The translations under genes were made by a program, and so were the position numbers. A stretch of DNA of 64,000 nt from Pelomonas sp039929605. GTDB taxonomy: Bacteria > Pseudomonadota > Gammaproteobacteria > Burkholderiales > Burkholderiaceae_C. The notes beneath the pieces are model-generated. The model searched no databases. It saw only the letters and a program-made list of their open reading frames with translations, and was not told the DNA's origin. Shown piece after piece: positions 50,548 to 59,760 of this stretch; within the stretch, counting starts at the first letter, position 1; each line of letters starts with the position of its first letter. Where the stretch lies: the NCBI RefSeq assembly GCF_039929605.1, contig NZ_JBDSQX010000172.1:14086-78085 (forward strand), in the 5' to 3' direction.

Positions 50548-50997
50548 TTATGAGCTGGCCGCATGAGGCGCGGCGTCGGGCGCCCCGAGCACGCGGCAGG
50601 CGAGGTCGGTGTCCATGTACTCGGTGACTTCCATGAGCCGGCCGGCCTGCAGGCGGAACACCATGCAGTAGTGGTTGTTGTAGGCCTCGCCCGCGTGCGT
50701 CTGCACCTCGCCCCGGCATTGCACGACGACGTGGTCGCCGTCGGCGATGAAGCGCTGGGCGTGGCTGCGGTAGCGCGTTGCAAAGCGCTGGAACAAGGGC
50801 TGCAGCAGCTGACCGCGCACCACGTCGCGCCCGGCCCAGCAGCGCGACCAGGGCGAGACGCCGGCGATGGTCCAGCTGAAGTCCTCATGCATCGCGGCAG
50901 CGAAGGGCGCGCCGTCGCCATCGGCCAGCGCGGCGTAGATGGACTGCAGCAGGGCCTTGTTCGCGGCGGGGGTGTCGATGATGTCGATGGCGGTCAT
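50548..50997 (-). CDS. SnoaL/NTF2-like protein
   Basis: The 149-residue protein has the cone-shaped NTF2-like fold pattern: NKALLQSIYAALADGDGAPFAAAMHEDFSW, then VVVQCRGEVQT and YCMVFRLQAGRLMEVTEYMD. Members are isomerases, dehydratases or binding proteins. It overlaps the MerR regulator gene by four bases and is probably its target, induced together from the MerR-type promoter at 51438-51468. Confidence 0.82.
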   Translation of the reverse strand: MTAIDIIDTPAANKALLQSIYAALADGDGAPFAAAMHEDFSWTIAGVSPWSRCWAGRDVVRGQLLQPLFQRFATRYRSHAQRFIADGDHVVVQCRGEVQTHAGEAYNNHYCMVFRLQAGRLMEVTEYMDTDLACRVLGAPDAAPHAASS

Positions 50998-51431
50998 GGC
51001 TTGCTCCTGGGGTTGAGGGGATTGAGCGGATCAAGCGCTGGGCGCTGGCCGGTGGCGATCCAGTCGTCGTAGAAATCCAGCTTCTGGTCCAGCGCGGCGA
51101 GCGCCTCCTGCCAGCGCGTGATGGTCGCCAGCACGTCGGCACGGTGGGCGGCCAGCATGTCGCGTCGCGCGGCCAGGCTCTTGCGGCCTTGGGTGACGAG
51201 CTCGGTGTAGCGGCGCATTTCGGCGATGGACATGCCGGTCGTGCGCAGCCTCTCCATCAATTCGAGCCAGGCAACGTGCTGCTCGCGGTAGCGCCGCCGC
51301 CCGCCGGCGTCGCGCGCCACGCCGGGCACCAGGCCTTGCGCTTCGTACCAGCGGATCGCATGCACGGACTTGCCGCAACGCGTGGCCAGCGCGCCGATCA
51401 GCAGCAGAGGAGGGTCGTCTCGGGGTGCCAT
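50994..51431 (-). CDS. MerR family transcriptional regulator
   Basis: The 145-residue regulator has the winged helix-turn-helix IGALATRCGKSVHAIRWYEAQGLVPG followed by GRRRYREQHVAWLELMERLRTTGMSI and a coiled-coil dimerisation helix. It has no cysteines in the C-terminal effector region, so metal sensing is unlikely. The ATG at 51431 lies only seven bases after the predicted -10 box of its own promoter, so the message may be leaderless. A start at 51458 would be upstream of the promoter and is rejected. Confidence 0.85.
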   Translation of the reverse strand: MAPRDDPPLLLIGALATRCGKSVHAIRWYEAQGLVPGVARDAGGRRRYREQHVAWLELMERLRTTGMSIAEMRRYTELVTQGRKSLAARRDMLAAHRADVLATITRWQEALAALDQKLDFYDDWIATGQRPALDPLNPLNPRSKP

Positions 51432-51437
51432 GCAGGC

Positions 51438-51468
51438 ATTGGACGACCTAGAGTGCACTCGAAGTCAA
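51438..51468 (-). promoter_or_regulatory. MerR-type promoter with 19-bp spacer
   Basis: Read leftwards, TTGACT (51463-51468) and TCCAAT (51438-51443) are separated by 19 bases, the overlong spacer typical of MerR-activated promoters. The perfect palindrome GAGTGCACTC (51451-51460) lies inside the spacer as operator. It would drive the merR-snoaL operon. Confidence 0.75.
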
Positions 51469-51479
51469 GGACCCGTTTC

Positions 51480-52142
51480 ATGCCCAGCACCCGACTCGAT
51501 CTCGCCCTCGGCCGCCTGCGTGCCGCCGCCCGCCCCGATGTCCTGGCGGACATGGCCCGATTCGGCCTGACGGGCGACGGCCGCCTGGGCCTGGCCGTGC
51601 CCACGCTGCGGGCGCTGGCTCGCGAGTTCAAGCGTGATCACGAACTGGCGCTGGCGCTGTGGGATACCGGCATTCCCGACGCGCAGATCCTGGCCGGCAT
51701 GGTGGCCGAGCCGGCGAAGCTGACCGTCGCGCAGATGGATCACTGGGTGGCCGGCATGGGCGTCTGGGACGTCTGCGATCAGGCCTGCACCAATGCTTTC
51801 GTGAAGAGCCCGCTGGCCTGGGACGCCATCCCGCGCTGGGCGGTGCGCCAGCCGGAGTTCGAGAAGCGCGCCGGTTTCACGCTGCTGGCCGTGGCTGCGG
51901 TGCACCAGAAGCAGCGGCCGGACGCCGACTTCCTCTCCCGCCTGCTGCTGATCGAAGCGGCGTCAGGCGACGAGCGCAACTTCGTCAAGAAGGCCGTGAA
52001 CTGGGCGCTGCGCCAGATCGGCAAGCGCAGCGCGGCGCTACGTAAGCCGGCGCTTACTTTGGCAGAACGCTTGTGTGCGCTTGAAGAGAAGTCGGCGCGC
52101 TGGATAGGCAGCGACGTCAGGCGGGAGCTGGAATCCTTCTAA
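51480..52142 (+). CDS. DNA alkylation repair protein (AlkD-like)
   Basis: The 220-residue HEAT-repeat-like helical protein resembles the AlkC/AlkD glycosylase family that excises N3- and N7-alkylpurines. Family segments include VPTLRALAREFKRDHELALALWDTG, MDHWVAGMGVWDVCDQACTN split over two helices and RNFVKKAVNWALRQIGKRS. It is divergent from the MerR operon, 48 bases apart, so the regulator may control it too. Its stop is immediately followed by the GGGGTCAG inverted repeat. Confidence 0.85.
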   Translation: MPSTRLDLALGRLRAAARPDVLADMARFGLTGDGRLGLAVPTLRALAREFKRDHELALALWDTGIPDAQILAGMVAEPAKLTVAQMDHWVAGMGVWDVCDQACTNAFVKSPLAWDAIPRWAVRQPEFEKRAGFTLLAVAAVHQKQRPDADFLSRLLLIEAASGDERNFVKKAVNWALRQIGKRSAALRKPALTLAERLCALEEKSARWIGSDVRRELESF

Positions 52143-52230
52143 AAATGGGGTCAGGTTCGATTAAAAGAGCGCTGCCCATGCAAGGGCTGACTCAAAACGG
52201 GGTGCCATAAATCGAACCTGACCCCATTTT
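52142..52230. repeat. Inverted repeat with perfect 21-bp arms and GGGGTCAG core
   Basis: Arms 52142-52162 and 52210-52230 are perfect inverted repeats containing GGGGTCAGGTTCGATT; the centre is 47 bases. The element begins at the alkD-like stop codon. It looks like a REP-pair of the kind linked to RAYT transposases, and in RNA could form a long stem after the gene. Confidence 0.7.
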
Positions 52231-52381
52231 CGTATCCCCCTTTGGTGGGAGCTCGGGGGAGATGCCCAAGCTGCATCCCCCATCGCTCCGCCCTCTGGGT
52301 GATGTCGCCGGAAGGGCCCACCGCCGATGCTGAGGGTGTGACGTTCTTCACGACGTCCAAGCCCTCAAACCGGAGCCCGCC

Positions 52382-52597
52382 ATGCAACTCTTCAACATTT
52401 CACAACCCCGGCCTCTCCCCAAGCTGCCCGTCGCCGTGACGGTGCCGTCGAGTGTTGCGGCGCCGGAGACTGAGCTTGAGGCCAAGCCCGAAAGTTGCGG
52501 CTGGTATGACTCCAGCTTCGAGCTCGCTGCGGGCCTGGAGATCTCCGAGCAGGACGACGACCTGCTCTACCAGCTCTGCCAGTACTTCTTGCACTGA
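52382..52597 (+). CDS. Small acidic protein of unknown function
   Basis: The 71-residue protein has GGAG seven bases before its ATG. The N-terminal half is Pro/Ala/Val-rich and probably unstructured; the C-terminal half (CGWYDSSFELAAGLEISEQD then DDLLYQLCQYF) appears conserved-like and acidic, with two cysteines. The stop is immediately next to the fadH stop on the other strand. I do not recognise a function; a short secreted or regulatory peptide cannot be excluded. Confidence 0.55.
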   Translation: MQLFNISQPRPLPKLPVAVTVPSSVAAPETELEAKPESCGWYDSSFELAAGLEISEQDDDLLYQLCQYFLH

Positions 52598-54658
52598 CTA
52601 CACCCGGCAGGCCAGCGTCGTCCCTTGCAGGATGGCCCGCTTGGCATCCAGTTCACCGGCCTCCAGCGCGCCGCCGATCAGGTGCACGTTGACGCCCGCC
52701 GCGCGCAGCGGACTCTCAAGCTCACGCAGCGGCTCCTGGCCCGCGCATAGCACGATGGTGTCGGCCTCGATGAGCTGGGCATCCTTGCGGTGTTCGCCGT
52801 AGCTGACCCACAGGCCCTCGGGAGTGATGCCCTCGTAGTTCACGCTGGCGAGCATGTCCACGTGCTTCATCTTCAGCGCCGCACGGTGAATCCAGCCCGT
52901 CGTCTTGCCCAGGCCCGCGCCGGGTTTGCCGGCCTTGCGCTGCAGCAGCGTGATCTGGCGCGTCGGCGCCTCGGGCGCGGGCCGCAGCAGGCCGGCGCGC
53001 ACCTGCTCGGGGTCGCCCACGCCCCAGTGGCGGCGCCAAGCGGCCGGGTCCAGCGTCAGCGAGTGGCCGGCCTCCAGCAGGTACTCCGCCACGTCGAAGC
53101 CGATGCCGCCCGCGCCGACGATGGCGACGCGCGCGCCGACCGGCTTTTCATGCCTCAGCACGTCGATGTAGCTCAGCACCTGGCCGCGGGCCGCGCCCTC
53201 GTCCTGGCCCTTGATCTTCGGGTCGCGTGGGCTGACGCCGGTGGCCAGCAGCACCTCGTCGAAGCCCTTCAGGTCTTCGGCCGCGACCCGGCAGTTCAGC
53301 CGCAGGTCGATGCCGGTGATCTCGATGCGCCGGCGGAAATAGCGCAGCGTCTCGCTGAACTCCTCCTTGCCCGGAATGCGCTTGGCCATGTTGAACTGGC
53401 CGCCGACCTCGGCCGCCGAGTCGAACAGCGTCACCGCGTGGCCGCGCTCGGCCAGCGTCGTCGCTGCTGCCAGGCCCGCCGGGCCGGCGCCGACGACGGC
53501 GATGCGCTTCTTCGCGGCCCCGGTCGAAGCCAGCGGCCGCACCACGATCTCCTGCTCGTAGGCCGCACGCGGGTTCACGAGGCAGGTCGAGATCTTCTGC
53601 GCGAAGGTGTGGTCCAGGCAGGCCTGGTTGCAGGCGATGCAGGTGTTGATCTCGTCGGCCCGGCCCTGGCGCGCCTTGCGCACGAACTCCGGGTCGGCCA
53701 GGAAGGGCCGCGCCATCGACACCATGTCGGCCGAGCCATCCGCCAGCACGCCTTCGGCTACCTCCGGCGTGTTGATGCGGTTGCTGGTGATCAGCGGCGT
53801 CGTGATGCCTTCCGCCCGCAACTGGGCCCGAAGCTTTGCAGTGACCCACGCAAACCCCGCCCGCGGCACGCTGGTCGCAATCGTCGGAATGCGCGCCTCG
53901 TGCCAGCCAATGCCGGTGTTGATGAGGTTCGCGCCGCCGCGCGCCACGCGCCGTGCCAGCTCCAGCACCTCGTCCCACGAGCTGCCGTTGGGGATGAGAT
54001 CCAGCATCGACAGCCGGTAGATGACGATGAAGTCCGGCCCCACCGCCTCGCGCATGCGCGCCAGGATCTCCAGCGGCAGGCGCATGCGGTTCTCGTAGGA
54101 CCCACCCCAGCCGTCCTCGCGCTGGTTGGTGTGCGTGGCGAGGAACTGGTTGATGAAATAACCCTCCGAGCCCATCACCTCCACGCCGTCGTAGCCGGCC
54201 TCGCGGGCCAGCTTCGCGCAGCGGATGAAGGCGCGGATCTGCCGTTCGATGCCGCGCGCCGACAGCTCGCGCGGCGTGAACGGCGAGATCGGGCTCTGGA
54301 TGCGCGACGGCGCCACGCACAGCGGCGAGTAGCCGTAGCGGCCCGTGTGCAGGATCTGCAGGGCGATCTTGCCGCCCTCGGCATGCACGGCGTCCGTGAT
54401 GAGCTTGTGCCGCCGGGCTGCGCCCGAAGTCGCCAGCGTGCCGGCAAACGGCTTCGCCCAGCCCTCGATGTTGGGCGCGAAGCCGCCCGTCACGATCAGC
54501 CCCACCTCGCCGCGAGCCCGCTCGGCGAAGTACACGGCCATGCGCTCGAAGTGCTTGCGCCCGTCCTCCAGGCCCGTGTGCATGCTGCCCATCAGCACCC
54601 GGTTCTTCAGTGTCGTGAAGCCCAGGTCCAGCGGCGCGAGGAGGCGGGGATAGTTCAT
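52598..54658 (-). CDS. fadH: NADPH-dependent 2,4-dienoyl-CoA reductase
   Basis: The 686-residue iron-sulfur flavoenzyme reduces 2,4-dienoyl-CoA during beta-oxidation of unsaturated fatty acids. An old-yellow-enzyme FMN barrel spans about 1-330 (VMGSMHTGLE, ALQILHTGRYG). Cys340, Cys343, Cys347 and Cys359 (CIACNQACLDHTF, STCLVNP) match the 4Fe-4S ligand spacing. FAD- and NADPH-binding domains follow (AVVGAGPAGLAAATTLAERG; VAIVGAGGIGFDVAEYL). It is monocistronic; the AMP-ligase at 58.1 kb may belong to the same metabolism. Confidence 0.93.
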   Translation of the reverse strand: MNYPRLLAPLDLGFTTLKNRVLMGSMHTGLEDGRKHFERMAVYFAERARGEVGLIVTGGFAPNIEGWAKPFAGTLATSGAARRHKLITDAVHAEGGKIALQILHTGRYGYSPLCVAPSRIQSPISPFTPRELSARGIERQIRAFIRCAKLAREAGYDGVEVMGSEGYFINQFLATHTNQREDGWGGSYENRMRLPLEILARMREAVGPDFIVIYRLSMLDLIPNGSSWDEVLELARRVARGGANLINTGIGWHEARIPTIATSVPRAGFAWVTAKLRAQLRAEGITTPLITSNRINTPEVAEGVLADGSADMVSMARPFLADPEFVRKARQGRADEINTCIACNQACLDHTFAQKISTCLVNPRAAYEQEIVVRPLASTGAAKKRIAVVGAGPAGLAAATTLAERGHAVTLFDSAAEVGGQFNMAKRIPGKEEFSETLRYFRRRIEITGIDLRLNCRVAAEDLKGFDEVLLATGVSPRDPKIKGQDEGAARGQVLSYIDVLRHEKPVGARVAIVGAGGIGFDVAEYLLEAGHSLTLDPAAWRRHWGVGDPEQVRAGLLRPAPEAPTRQITLLQRKAGKPGAGLGKTTGWIHRAALKMKHVDMLASVNYEGITPEGLWVSYGEHRKDAQLIEADTIVLCAGQEPLRELESPLRAAGVNVHLIGGALEAGELDAKRAILQGTTLACRV

Positions 54659-54846
54659 GCGGGCGATGCTACCCAGCGCAGCCCGCCCGGCGTTGGCGGT
54701 TTCACCTCAGCTCGGGAGGGTGCGCAGCAACAGTTCTTCACCCGCCGCTAGACAGCGGCAATGGGGACATCGCCGGCTTGGGTTCTAATCGCGAGTCCGC
54801 GTTTTGGGATTCAACCCGGCGGTTTGGTTTTTTCGGAGAGTTCTCG

Positions 54847-56169
54847 ATGCAATTCACCCCCTGGGCCACCCGTCTGGTCTTGACGCTGAGTTTGTCGGCC
54901 ACTGCACTCCTGACCGCCTGTGGCGGCAAGGGCGGCGACGGCGGCAACACTCAAGTACGCCTGCTGAATGCCACGCAGTCCTACGCCACCCTTGATCTGA
55001 CGGTCAAAGACAAGACGGTCAACAGCAAGGTTGCCTACGGTACGGTGGGCGATTACGCCAGCGTAGACAGCGGCGAAAGCGCCACCAGGGTGCTGGCTGG
55101 CGACGCCGCCACCAGCATCGCGGCGACAACGCCCACCCTCGTGGGCGGTGTCAACTACACCTACATCGCCTACGGTTTTGCCGGTGCCGTGCGAACCAGC
55201 CTGCTGCAGGAAGACCAGGCCGCGCCGGATGCCGGCAAGGCCAAGCTGCAGATCGTCAACCTGGCCCTCGACGCCGGCCAGGTGGACGTCTACCTGCTCG
55301 GCCCCAATGACGCCGTCGACACCGTCACCGCTTCTACCTCCGGGCTGAATGGTGGCACCGGCAGCGGCTACATCTCGCAGAACGCAGGCACCTACCGCCT
55401 GCGCGTCACCGGCGCCGCCAAGCGCAGCGACCTGCGGCTGGACGTGCCCGCCATCACACTGGACTCAGCCGGCGTGCACACACTGATCCTGACGTCCGCC
55501 AGCAGCGGCACGTTGGTCAATGGCATCGTGCTGACGCAGAAGGGCACCGCCAAGGCTTTCGCCAACACGCTGGCGCGTGTGCGCGCGGTCAACGCGCTGG
55601 CTGGCGCGCCCACCGTGGCCGCTTCCGTCAACGGCATCACCCTGCTGCCGGCCTCGCTGCCGCCCAACGTTAGCGAATACGTCAGCCTGCCCGCAGGCGG
55701 CGGCAACGCCACCGTCACGGTCGACGGCGCTGCAATCGGCGTCACCTCCCAGACGATGGCGGCCGGCAGCGACTACACGCTGCTGGTCTCCGGCACCGCA
55801 GGCACCGCTGCTGGTGTGTGGATCACCGATGACAACCGCCTTCCGACCGTCAGCGGCACCGCCAAGATCCGCCTGATCAACGGCCTGTCGGACCCCACCG
55901 CAGTCACCACGCTGAATGTCGACTACACCGCCGTCGTCAGCAACGTGCTGCCGGGCACCGCGTCCGCCGCGCAGACCATCAATGCCGGCACGACCGGCTC
56001 GCTGATCACCGTCAACTCGCCGCTGCAGCTGACGCCGCTGTACAACCCGGCCACCGGCATCTCCACGACCGGCTTGACGCAGCTCAGCAGCGGCGGCGTC
56101 TACTCGGTCTTTGTTCTGGGCGACCCGAAGGCCGCCACGGTCGCCGGCAAGCTCGCCAAGGACCGCTGA
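54847..56169 (+). CDS. DUF4397 domain lipoprotein
   Basis: The 440-residue lipoprotein has a lipobox (LLTAC) followed by a Gly-rich spacer GGKGGDGG. Two or three DUF4397-type beta-sandwich modules follow: VRLLNATQSYATLDLTV, LQIVNLALDAGQVDVYLLG and IRLINGLSDPTAVTTLNV. The function is unknown, probably cell-surface. The ATG at 54847 has GGAGAG upstream. The gene ends in a strong intrinsic terminator, so it is monocistronic. Confidence 0.88.
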   Translation: MQFTPWATRLVLTLSLSATALLTACGGKGGDGGNTQVRLLNATQSYATLDLTVKDKTVNSKVAYGTVGDYASVDSGESATRVLAGDAATSIAATTPTLVGGVNYTYIAYGFAGAVRTSLLQEDQAAPDAGKAKLQIVNLALDAGQVDVYLLGPNDAVDTVTASTSGLNGGTGSGYISQNAGTYRLRVTGAAKRSDLRLDVPAITLDSAGVHTLILTSASSGTLVNGIVLTQKGTAKAFANTLARVRAVNALAGAPTVAASVNGITLLPASLPPNVSEYVSLPAGGGNATVTVDGAAIGVTSQTMAAGSDYTLLVSGTAGTAAGVWITDDNRLPTVSGTAKIRLINGLSDPTAVTTLNVDYTAVVSNVLPGTASAAQTINAGTTGSLITVNSPLQLTPLYNPATGISTTGLTQLSSGGVYSVFVLGDPKAATVAGKLAKDR

Positions 56170-56194
56170 GCAAGCGCTCAAACCGCGTCTCGAC

Positions 56195-56228
56195 AGCCCC
56201 TCGCGCCGCCCGGCCCGAGGGGCTTTTT
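56195..56228 (+). terminator. Rho-independent terminator after the DUF4397 lipoprotein
   Basis: A perfect nine-base stem AGCCCCTCG/CGAGGGGCT with a GC-rich 12-base loop is followed by TTTTT. It lies 26 bases after the stop codon and separates this gene from the next operon. Confidence 0.85.
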
Positions 56229-56252
56229 ACTTTCCGGCATGAAGATTGACTC

Positions 56253-56942
56253 ATGTCCGTGCCCACGCGCTTTCACCTGCAGCGCCTGCGCCAGCTCTGG
56301 CGCAGCGCCGGCTGGCCCTGCCAGGACCTCGTCGAGATCGAGCTGCTCGCGGCCGAGTGGGTCGAGCGCCTGACTGACCCCGACGGCCGCGAGCGCCTGC
56401 GCGTGACCGACCTCGGCGTGACGCTGATCGCCGATTCGCTGACGCGCAACCGCGCCGCACGCGACGCGCACGAGCTGCTCGTCGAGCGCGTGGCCGTCGA
56501 GATGCAGCGCGCCGGCCGCATCGCCTGGCGCGGCCTTGCGCTGCGCGCTGGCCTGCCCCAGGAGGACGGCAAGCTCCTGTGGGTCAATGCCATGCCCGAC
56601 GTCTATTCCATCCGTCACAGCACGGTCGAGGACTACCTCGAACCCGCCATCCACGAGATCAAGGTCAGCCGCGCCGACCTGCTCGGAGAGCTGCGCCGGC
56701 CAGCCAAATCCGCCGCCTACCGCGCCCTGTGCGGCCAATGCTGGTTCGTCATCAAGGCGGGCATTGCCGAGCCCGAGGAGATCCCGCCCGAGTACGGGGT
56801 GCTGATTGGCCACGCCACTCACCTTGAACTCGCCCGCCCGGCGCCCAAACGCGCCTGCAAGCCCGACTTTGCGACCTGGATGGCCCTGGCCCGCGCCACG
56901 CCGCTGGCGCCGCCGGACGACGATCCACAATCGCTGCTCTGA
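56253..56942 (+). CDS. MmcB-like predicted PD-(D/E)XK nuclease-fold protein
   Basis: The 229-residue protein has an N-terminal helical region and a domain with MPDVYSIRHST, IHEIKVSRADLLGEL and YGVLIG, the signature order of MmcB-like DNA-repair nucleases; the E-x-K of HEIKVSR and Asp in MPDVYS would be active-site residues. The substrate is presumably damaged DNA, which is family-based inference. It is first in a plus-strand operon with a CWC protein, a permease, an acyl-CoA ligase and a nucleotidyltransferase. Confidence 0.65.
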   Translation: MSVPTRFHLQRLRQLWRSAGWPCQDLVEIELLAAEWVERLTDPDGRERLRVTDLGVTLIADSLTRNRAARDAHELLVERVAVEMQRAGRIAWRGLALRAGLPQEDGKLLWVNAMPDVYSIRHSTVEDYLEPAIHEIKVSRADLLGELRRPAKSAAYRALCGQCWFVIKAGIAEPEEIPPEYGVLIGHATHLELARPAPKRACKPDFATWMALARATPLAPPDDDPQSLL

Positions 56943-56955
56943 GACGCCCGCCCGG

Positions 56956-57210
56956 ATGACTACCGCCCCCAAAACACCCGTTCCCGCCGAGGCCTCGCCC
57001 TGGCTTGCCGCAGCCTGCCCGCGCTGCGGCGGCGGCTTCGAGTGCGGCGTGAATGCCGGGCACTGCGACTGTTTCGGCGTCCGCCTGACCGACGCGTTGC
57101 GCGCCGAGTTGGCCGCGCGCTATCCCGGCCGCTGCCTGTGCCTGCGCTGCCTGCGCGAACTCGTCGACGCCGATGCCCGGCAGCCGGGCGGCGCCAAGGC
57201 CTTGGCATGA
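56956..57210 (+). CDS. Cysteine-rich CWC family protein
   Basis: The 84-residue protein contains CPRCGGGFECG, GHCDCFG and RCLCLRCLREL, the arrangement of the Cys-rich CWC family of small proteins, probably zinc binding. Nine cysteines are visible. It starts 13 bases after the nuclease-like gene and ends seven bases before the EamA permease. Role unknown. Confidence 0.8.
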   Translation: MTTAPKTPVPAEASPWLAAACPRCGGGFECGVNAGHCDCFGVRLTDALRAELAARYPGRCLCLRCLRELVDADARQPGGAKALA

Positions 57211-57217
57211 TGCCGCG

Positions 57218-58093
57218 ATGCCCGCTCTCGACCGCATCGCCCCGCCGCTCTTCATCTTCATCTGGGCCACCGGCTACATCGTTGCCAAGCTGGCCGCGCC
57301 GTACGCAGACCCGCTGACCTTCCTGAGCTGGCGTTACGCCGGCGTCGTCGCGCTGATGCTGGGCCTGGCCTTTGCCGCGCGGGCGCAGTGGCCGACGCGG
57401 CGCGAGATGCTGCATCTGGCCGTCGCCGGCATCGGCATCCAGGCCCTCTATCTCGCAGGCGTCTGGGTGGCCATCCGCCAGGGCCTGCCGGCGGGCACGG
57501 CGGCGCTTGTCGTCAACCTGCAGCCGGTGCTGGTGGCCGGGCTGGCGCCGCTGATCGGCGAGCGCGTCGCGCCCCGGCAGTGGCTGGGCGTGGCGCTCGG
57601 CCTGGCCGGCGTCGTGCTCGTCATCTGGCACAAACTCAACCTCGGCGCCGGCTTCGGCCCGCCGCTGCTGCTGTGCCTGCTGGCCTTGCTCGGCATCACC
57701 GCCGGCACGCTGTACCAGAAGCGCTTCGTGCCCCATTTCGACCTGCGCACCGGCCAGGTCGTGCAGTTCACGGCCGCGCTGGCCGTCACGCTGCCGCTGG
57801 CCTGGGCTTTCGAGCCCATGCGCATCGAGTGGAACGCGCAGGTGCTCATCGCCATGGCCTGGAGCATCCTGGTGCTGACGGCGGGCGGCATCAGCCTGAT
57901 GTTCTACATGCTGCGCCATGGCCGCGTCACGGCCGTCACCAGCACCATGTATCTGGTGCCTTCTGTCACCTCGGTGATGGCGTGGCTTTTGTTCGGCGAG
58001 ACACTCGGCGCCCAAGCCATCGCCGGCATGGTGGTCACGCTGTTGGGCGTCTATCTGGTGGTGGCAAGAAAGAGACCGGAGACCCTGCCATGA
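57218..58093 (+). CDS. EamA/DMT family membrane transporter
   Basis: The 291-residue protein has ten predicted membrane helices in two EamA repeats, the first from PLFIFIWATGYIVAKLAAPY and the second from VVQFTAALAVTLPLAWAF. Such transporters export amino acids or metabolites; the substrate is unknown. The ATG at 57218 is preferred over the frame from 57173, which overlaps the CWC gene. The stop overlaps the ligase start (ATGA). Confidence 0.88.
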   Translation: MPALDRIAPPLFIFIWATGYIVAKLAAPYADPLTFLSWRYAGVVALMLGLAFAARAQWPTRREMLHLAVAGIGIQALYLAGVWVAIRQGLPAGTAALVVNLQPVLVAGLAPLIGERVAPRQWLGVALGLAGVVLVIWHKLNLGAGFGPPLLLCLLALLGITAGTLYQKRFVPHFDLRTGQVVQFTAALAVTLPLAWAFEPMRIEWNAQVLIAMAWSILVLTAGGISLMFYMLRHGRVTAVTSTMYLVPSVTSVMAWLLFGETLGAQAIAGMVVTLLGVYLVVARKRPETLP

Positions 58094-59760
58094 CCCGAGC
58101 GCATCACAAGTTCTGGCCCGCCCGCGTGCCCCACGCCATCGCCCCGCCGGCTACCGCCCTGCCGGACAACCTGCTCGTCAGCGCGCGCCGCTTCCCACAG
58201 CGGCCGGCGCTGGTCTTCCTGGGCCACAAGACGACCTACGCCGAGCTGGCCGCGCAGGTCGAGCACCTGTCCGCCTGGCTGGCCGAGCGTGGCGTGAAGA
58301 AGGGCGACCGCGTGCTGGTGGGCCTGCAGAACTGCCCGCAGCTCGTCGTCGCCCACTACGCCATCCTCAGCGCCAACGCCGTCGTCGTGCCGGTGAACCC
58401 GATGAACAAGGCGGCCGAGCTCAAGCACCTCATCGCGGACAGCGGCGGCGTGCTGGCCATCACCAGCGCCGACCTCAGCGCCGAGTGGCTGTCCGCCGGC
58501 ATGGCGGCCAAGGACCTGCTCGTCACGCGGCTGGCCGAAGTGCTGCCCGGGGGGCACACCGGCGGTGAAGGCTTGCCCGCCGGTTGGGCCGACTGGCTCA
58601 ACGCCGACATCGCCCTGCCCCACGGCGCCACCGCCTGGGCCGACGCGCTGGCCTGCACCGCCGCCGCGCCACAGACAACCGTCGGCGCCGACGACCTTGC
58701 CCTGCTGGGCTACACCAGCGGCACCACCGGCCACCCCAAGGGCTGCATGCACCGGCACAGCAGCCTGCAACACAACGTCTTCGCGGGTGCGCTGTGGGCC
58801 AACGTCTGCCACGAAGATGTGGTGCTGGGCGTCGTGCCCATGTTCCACATCACCGGCATGGTCGTCGTCATGCACGGCACGTTCGCGGCAGGCGCCAGCC
58901 TCGTGCTGATGCCGCGCTGGCAGCGCGAATACGCCGCGCGGCTCATCCAGGAGCACCGCGTCACCCGCTGGACCAACATCCCCACCATGGTCATCGACCT
59001 GCTCGCCAGCCCGCAGGTGGACAGCTTCGACCTCAGCAGCATCGTCACCATCGGCGGCGGTGGCGCGGCCATGCCGCAGGCCATCGCCGAGCGGCTGTGG
59101 CAACGCTACGGCCTGCGCTACATGGAAGGCTACGGCCTCACCGAGACGGCCGCGCCCAGCCACGGCAACCCCTACGACGCGCCCAAGCAGCAATGCCTCG
59201 GCGTGCCCTACCTGAGCTGCGACGCCCGCGTCGTCGACCCCGACACGCAGCGTGAGCTGCCCGTCGGCGAGGCCGGCGAAATCATCGTCCGCGGCCCCAT
59301 GGTCTTTGAGGGTTACTGGCGCCACCCGGAGGCCACCCGCGCCGCCTTCATCGAGTTCGAGGGCAAACGCTTCTTCCGCACCGGCGACATCGGCTTTGTG
59401 GACGCCGACGGCTACTTCTTCATGACCGACCGCCTCAAGCGCATGATCAACGCCAGCGGCTTCAAGGTCTGGCCGGCCGAGGTGGAGAACCTCATGCACG
59501 CCCACCCCGGCGTCGCCGAGGCCTGCATCGTCTCGGCGCCCGACGCCTACCGCGGCGAGACCGTCAAGGCTGTTGTCGTCAAGCGCGCGGGGCATGAGGC
59601 GCTGACGGAGGAGCAACTGCGCGACTGGTGTAAGGCCAACATGGCCGCCTACAAGGTGCCGGCCCGCATCCAGTTCGTCGACAACCTGCCCAAGAGCGGC
59701 GCGGGCAAGGTGATGTGGCGGGCGTTGCAGGAGCGGGAGAAGGCAGCCGGTGGTGGCTGA
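58090..59760 (+). CDS. Acyl-CoA synthetase (AMP-binding)
   Basis: The 556-residue enzyme activates a carboxylic acid with ATP and CoA. The phosphate-loop motif is LGYTSGTTGHPKG, the A5 motif YMEGYGLTETAAP, A7 FFRTGDIGFVD and A8 DRLKRMINASGFKVWPAEVE, and the catalytic lysine is in KSGAGKVMWR. The pattern is that of long-chain fatty-acid-CoA ligases of FadD3/related groups. It overlaps the permease by four bases and the nucleotidyltransferase by 11 bases. Confidence 0.9.
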   Translation: MTRAHHKFWPARVPHAIAPPATALPDNLLVSARRFPQRPALVFLGHKTTYAELAAQVEHLSAWLAERGVKKGDRVLVGLQNCPQLVVAHYAILSANAVVVPVNPMNKAAELKHLIADSGGVLAITSADLSAEWLSAGMAAKDLLVTRLAEVLPGGHTGGEGLPAGWADWLNADIALPHGATAWADALACTAAAPQTTVGADDLALLGYTSGTTGHPKGCMHRHSSLQHNVFAGALWANVCHEDVVLGVVPMFHITGMVVVMHGTFAAGASLVLMPRWQREYAARLIQEHRVTRWTNIPTMVIDLLASPQVDSFDLSSIVTIGGGGAAMPQAIAERLWQRYGLRYMEGYGLTETAAPSHGNPYDAPKQQCLGVPYLSCDARVVDPDTQRELPVGEAGEIIVRGPMVFEGYWRHPEATRAAFIEFEGKRFFRTGDIGFVDADGYFFMTDRLKRMINASGFKVWPAEVENLMHAHPGVAEACIVSAPDAYRGETVKAVVVKRAGHEALTEEQLRDWCKANMAAYKVPARIQFVDNLPKSGAGKVMWRALQEREKAAGGG

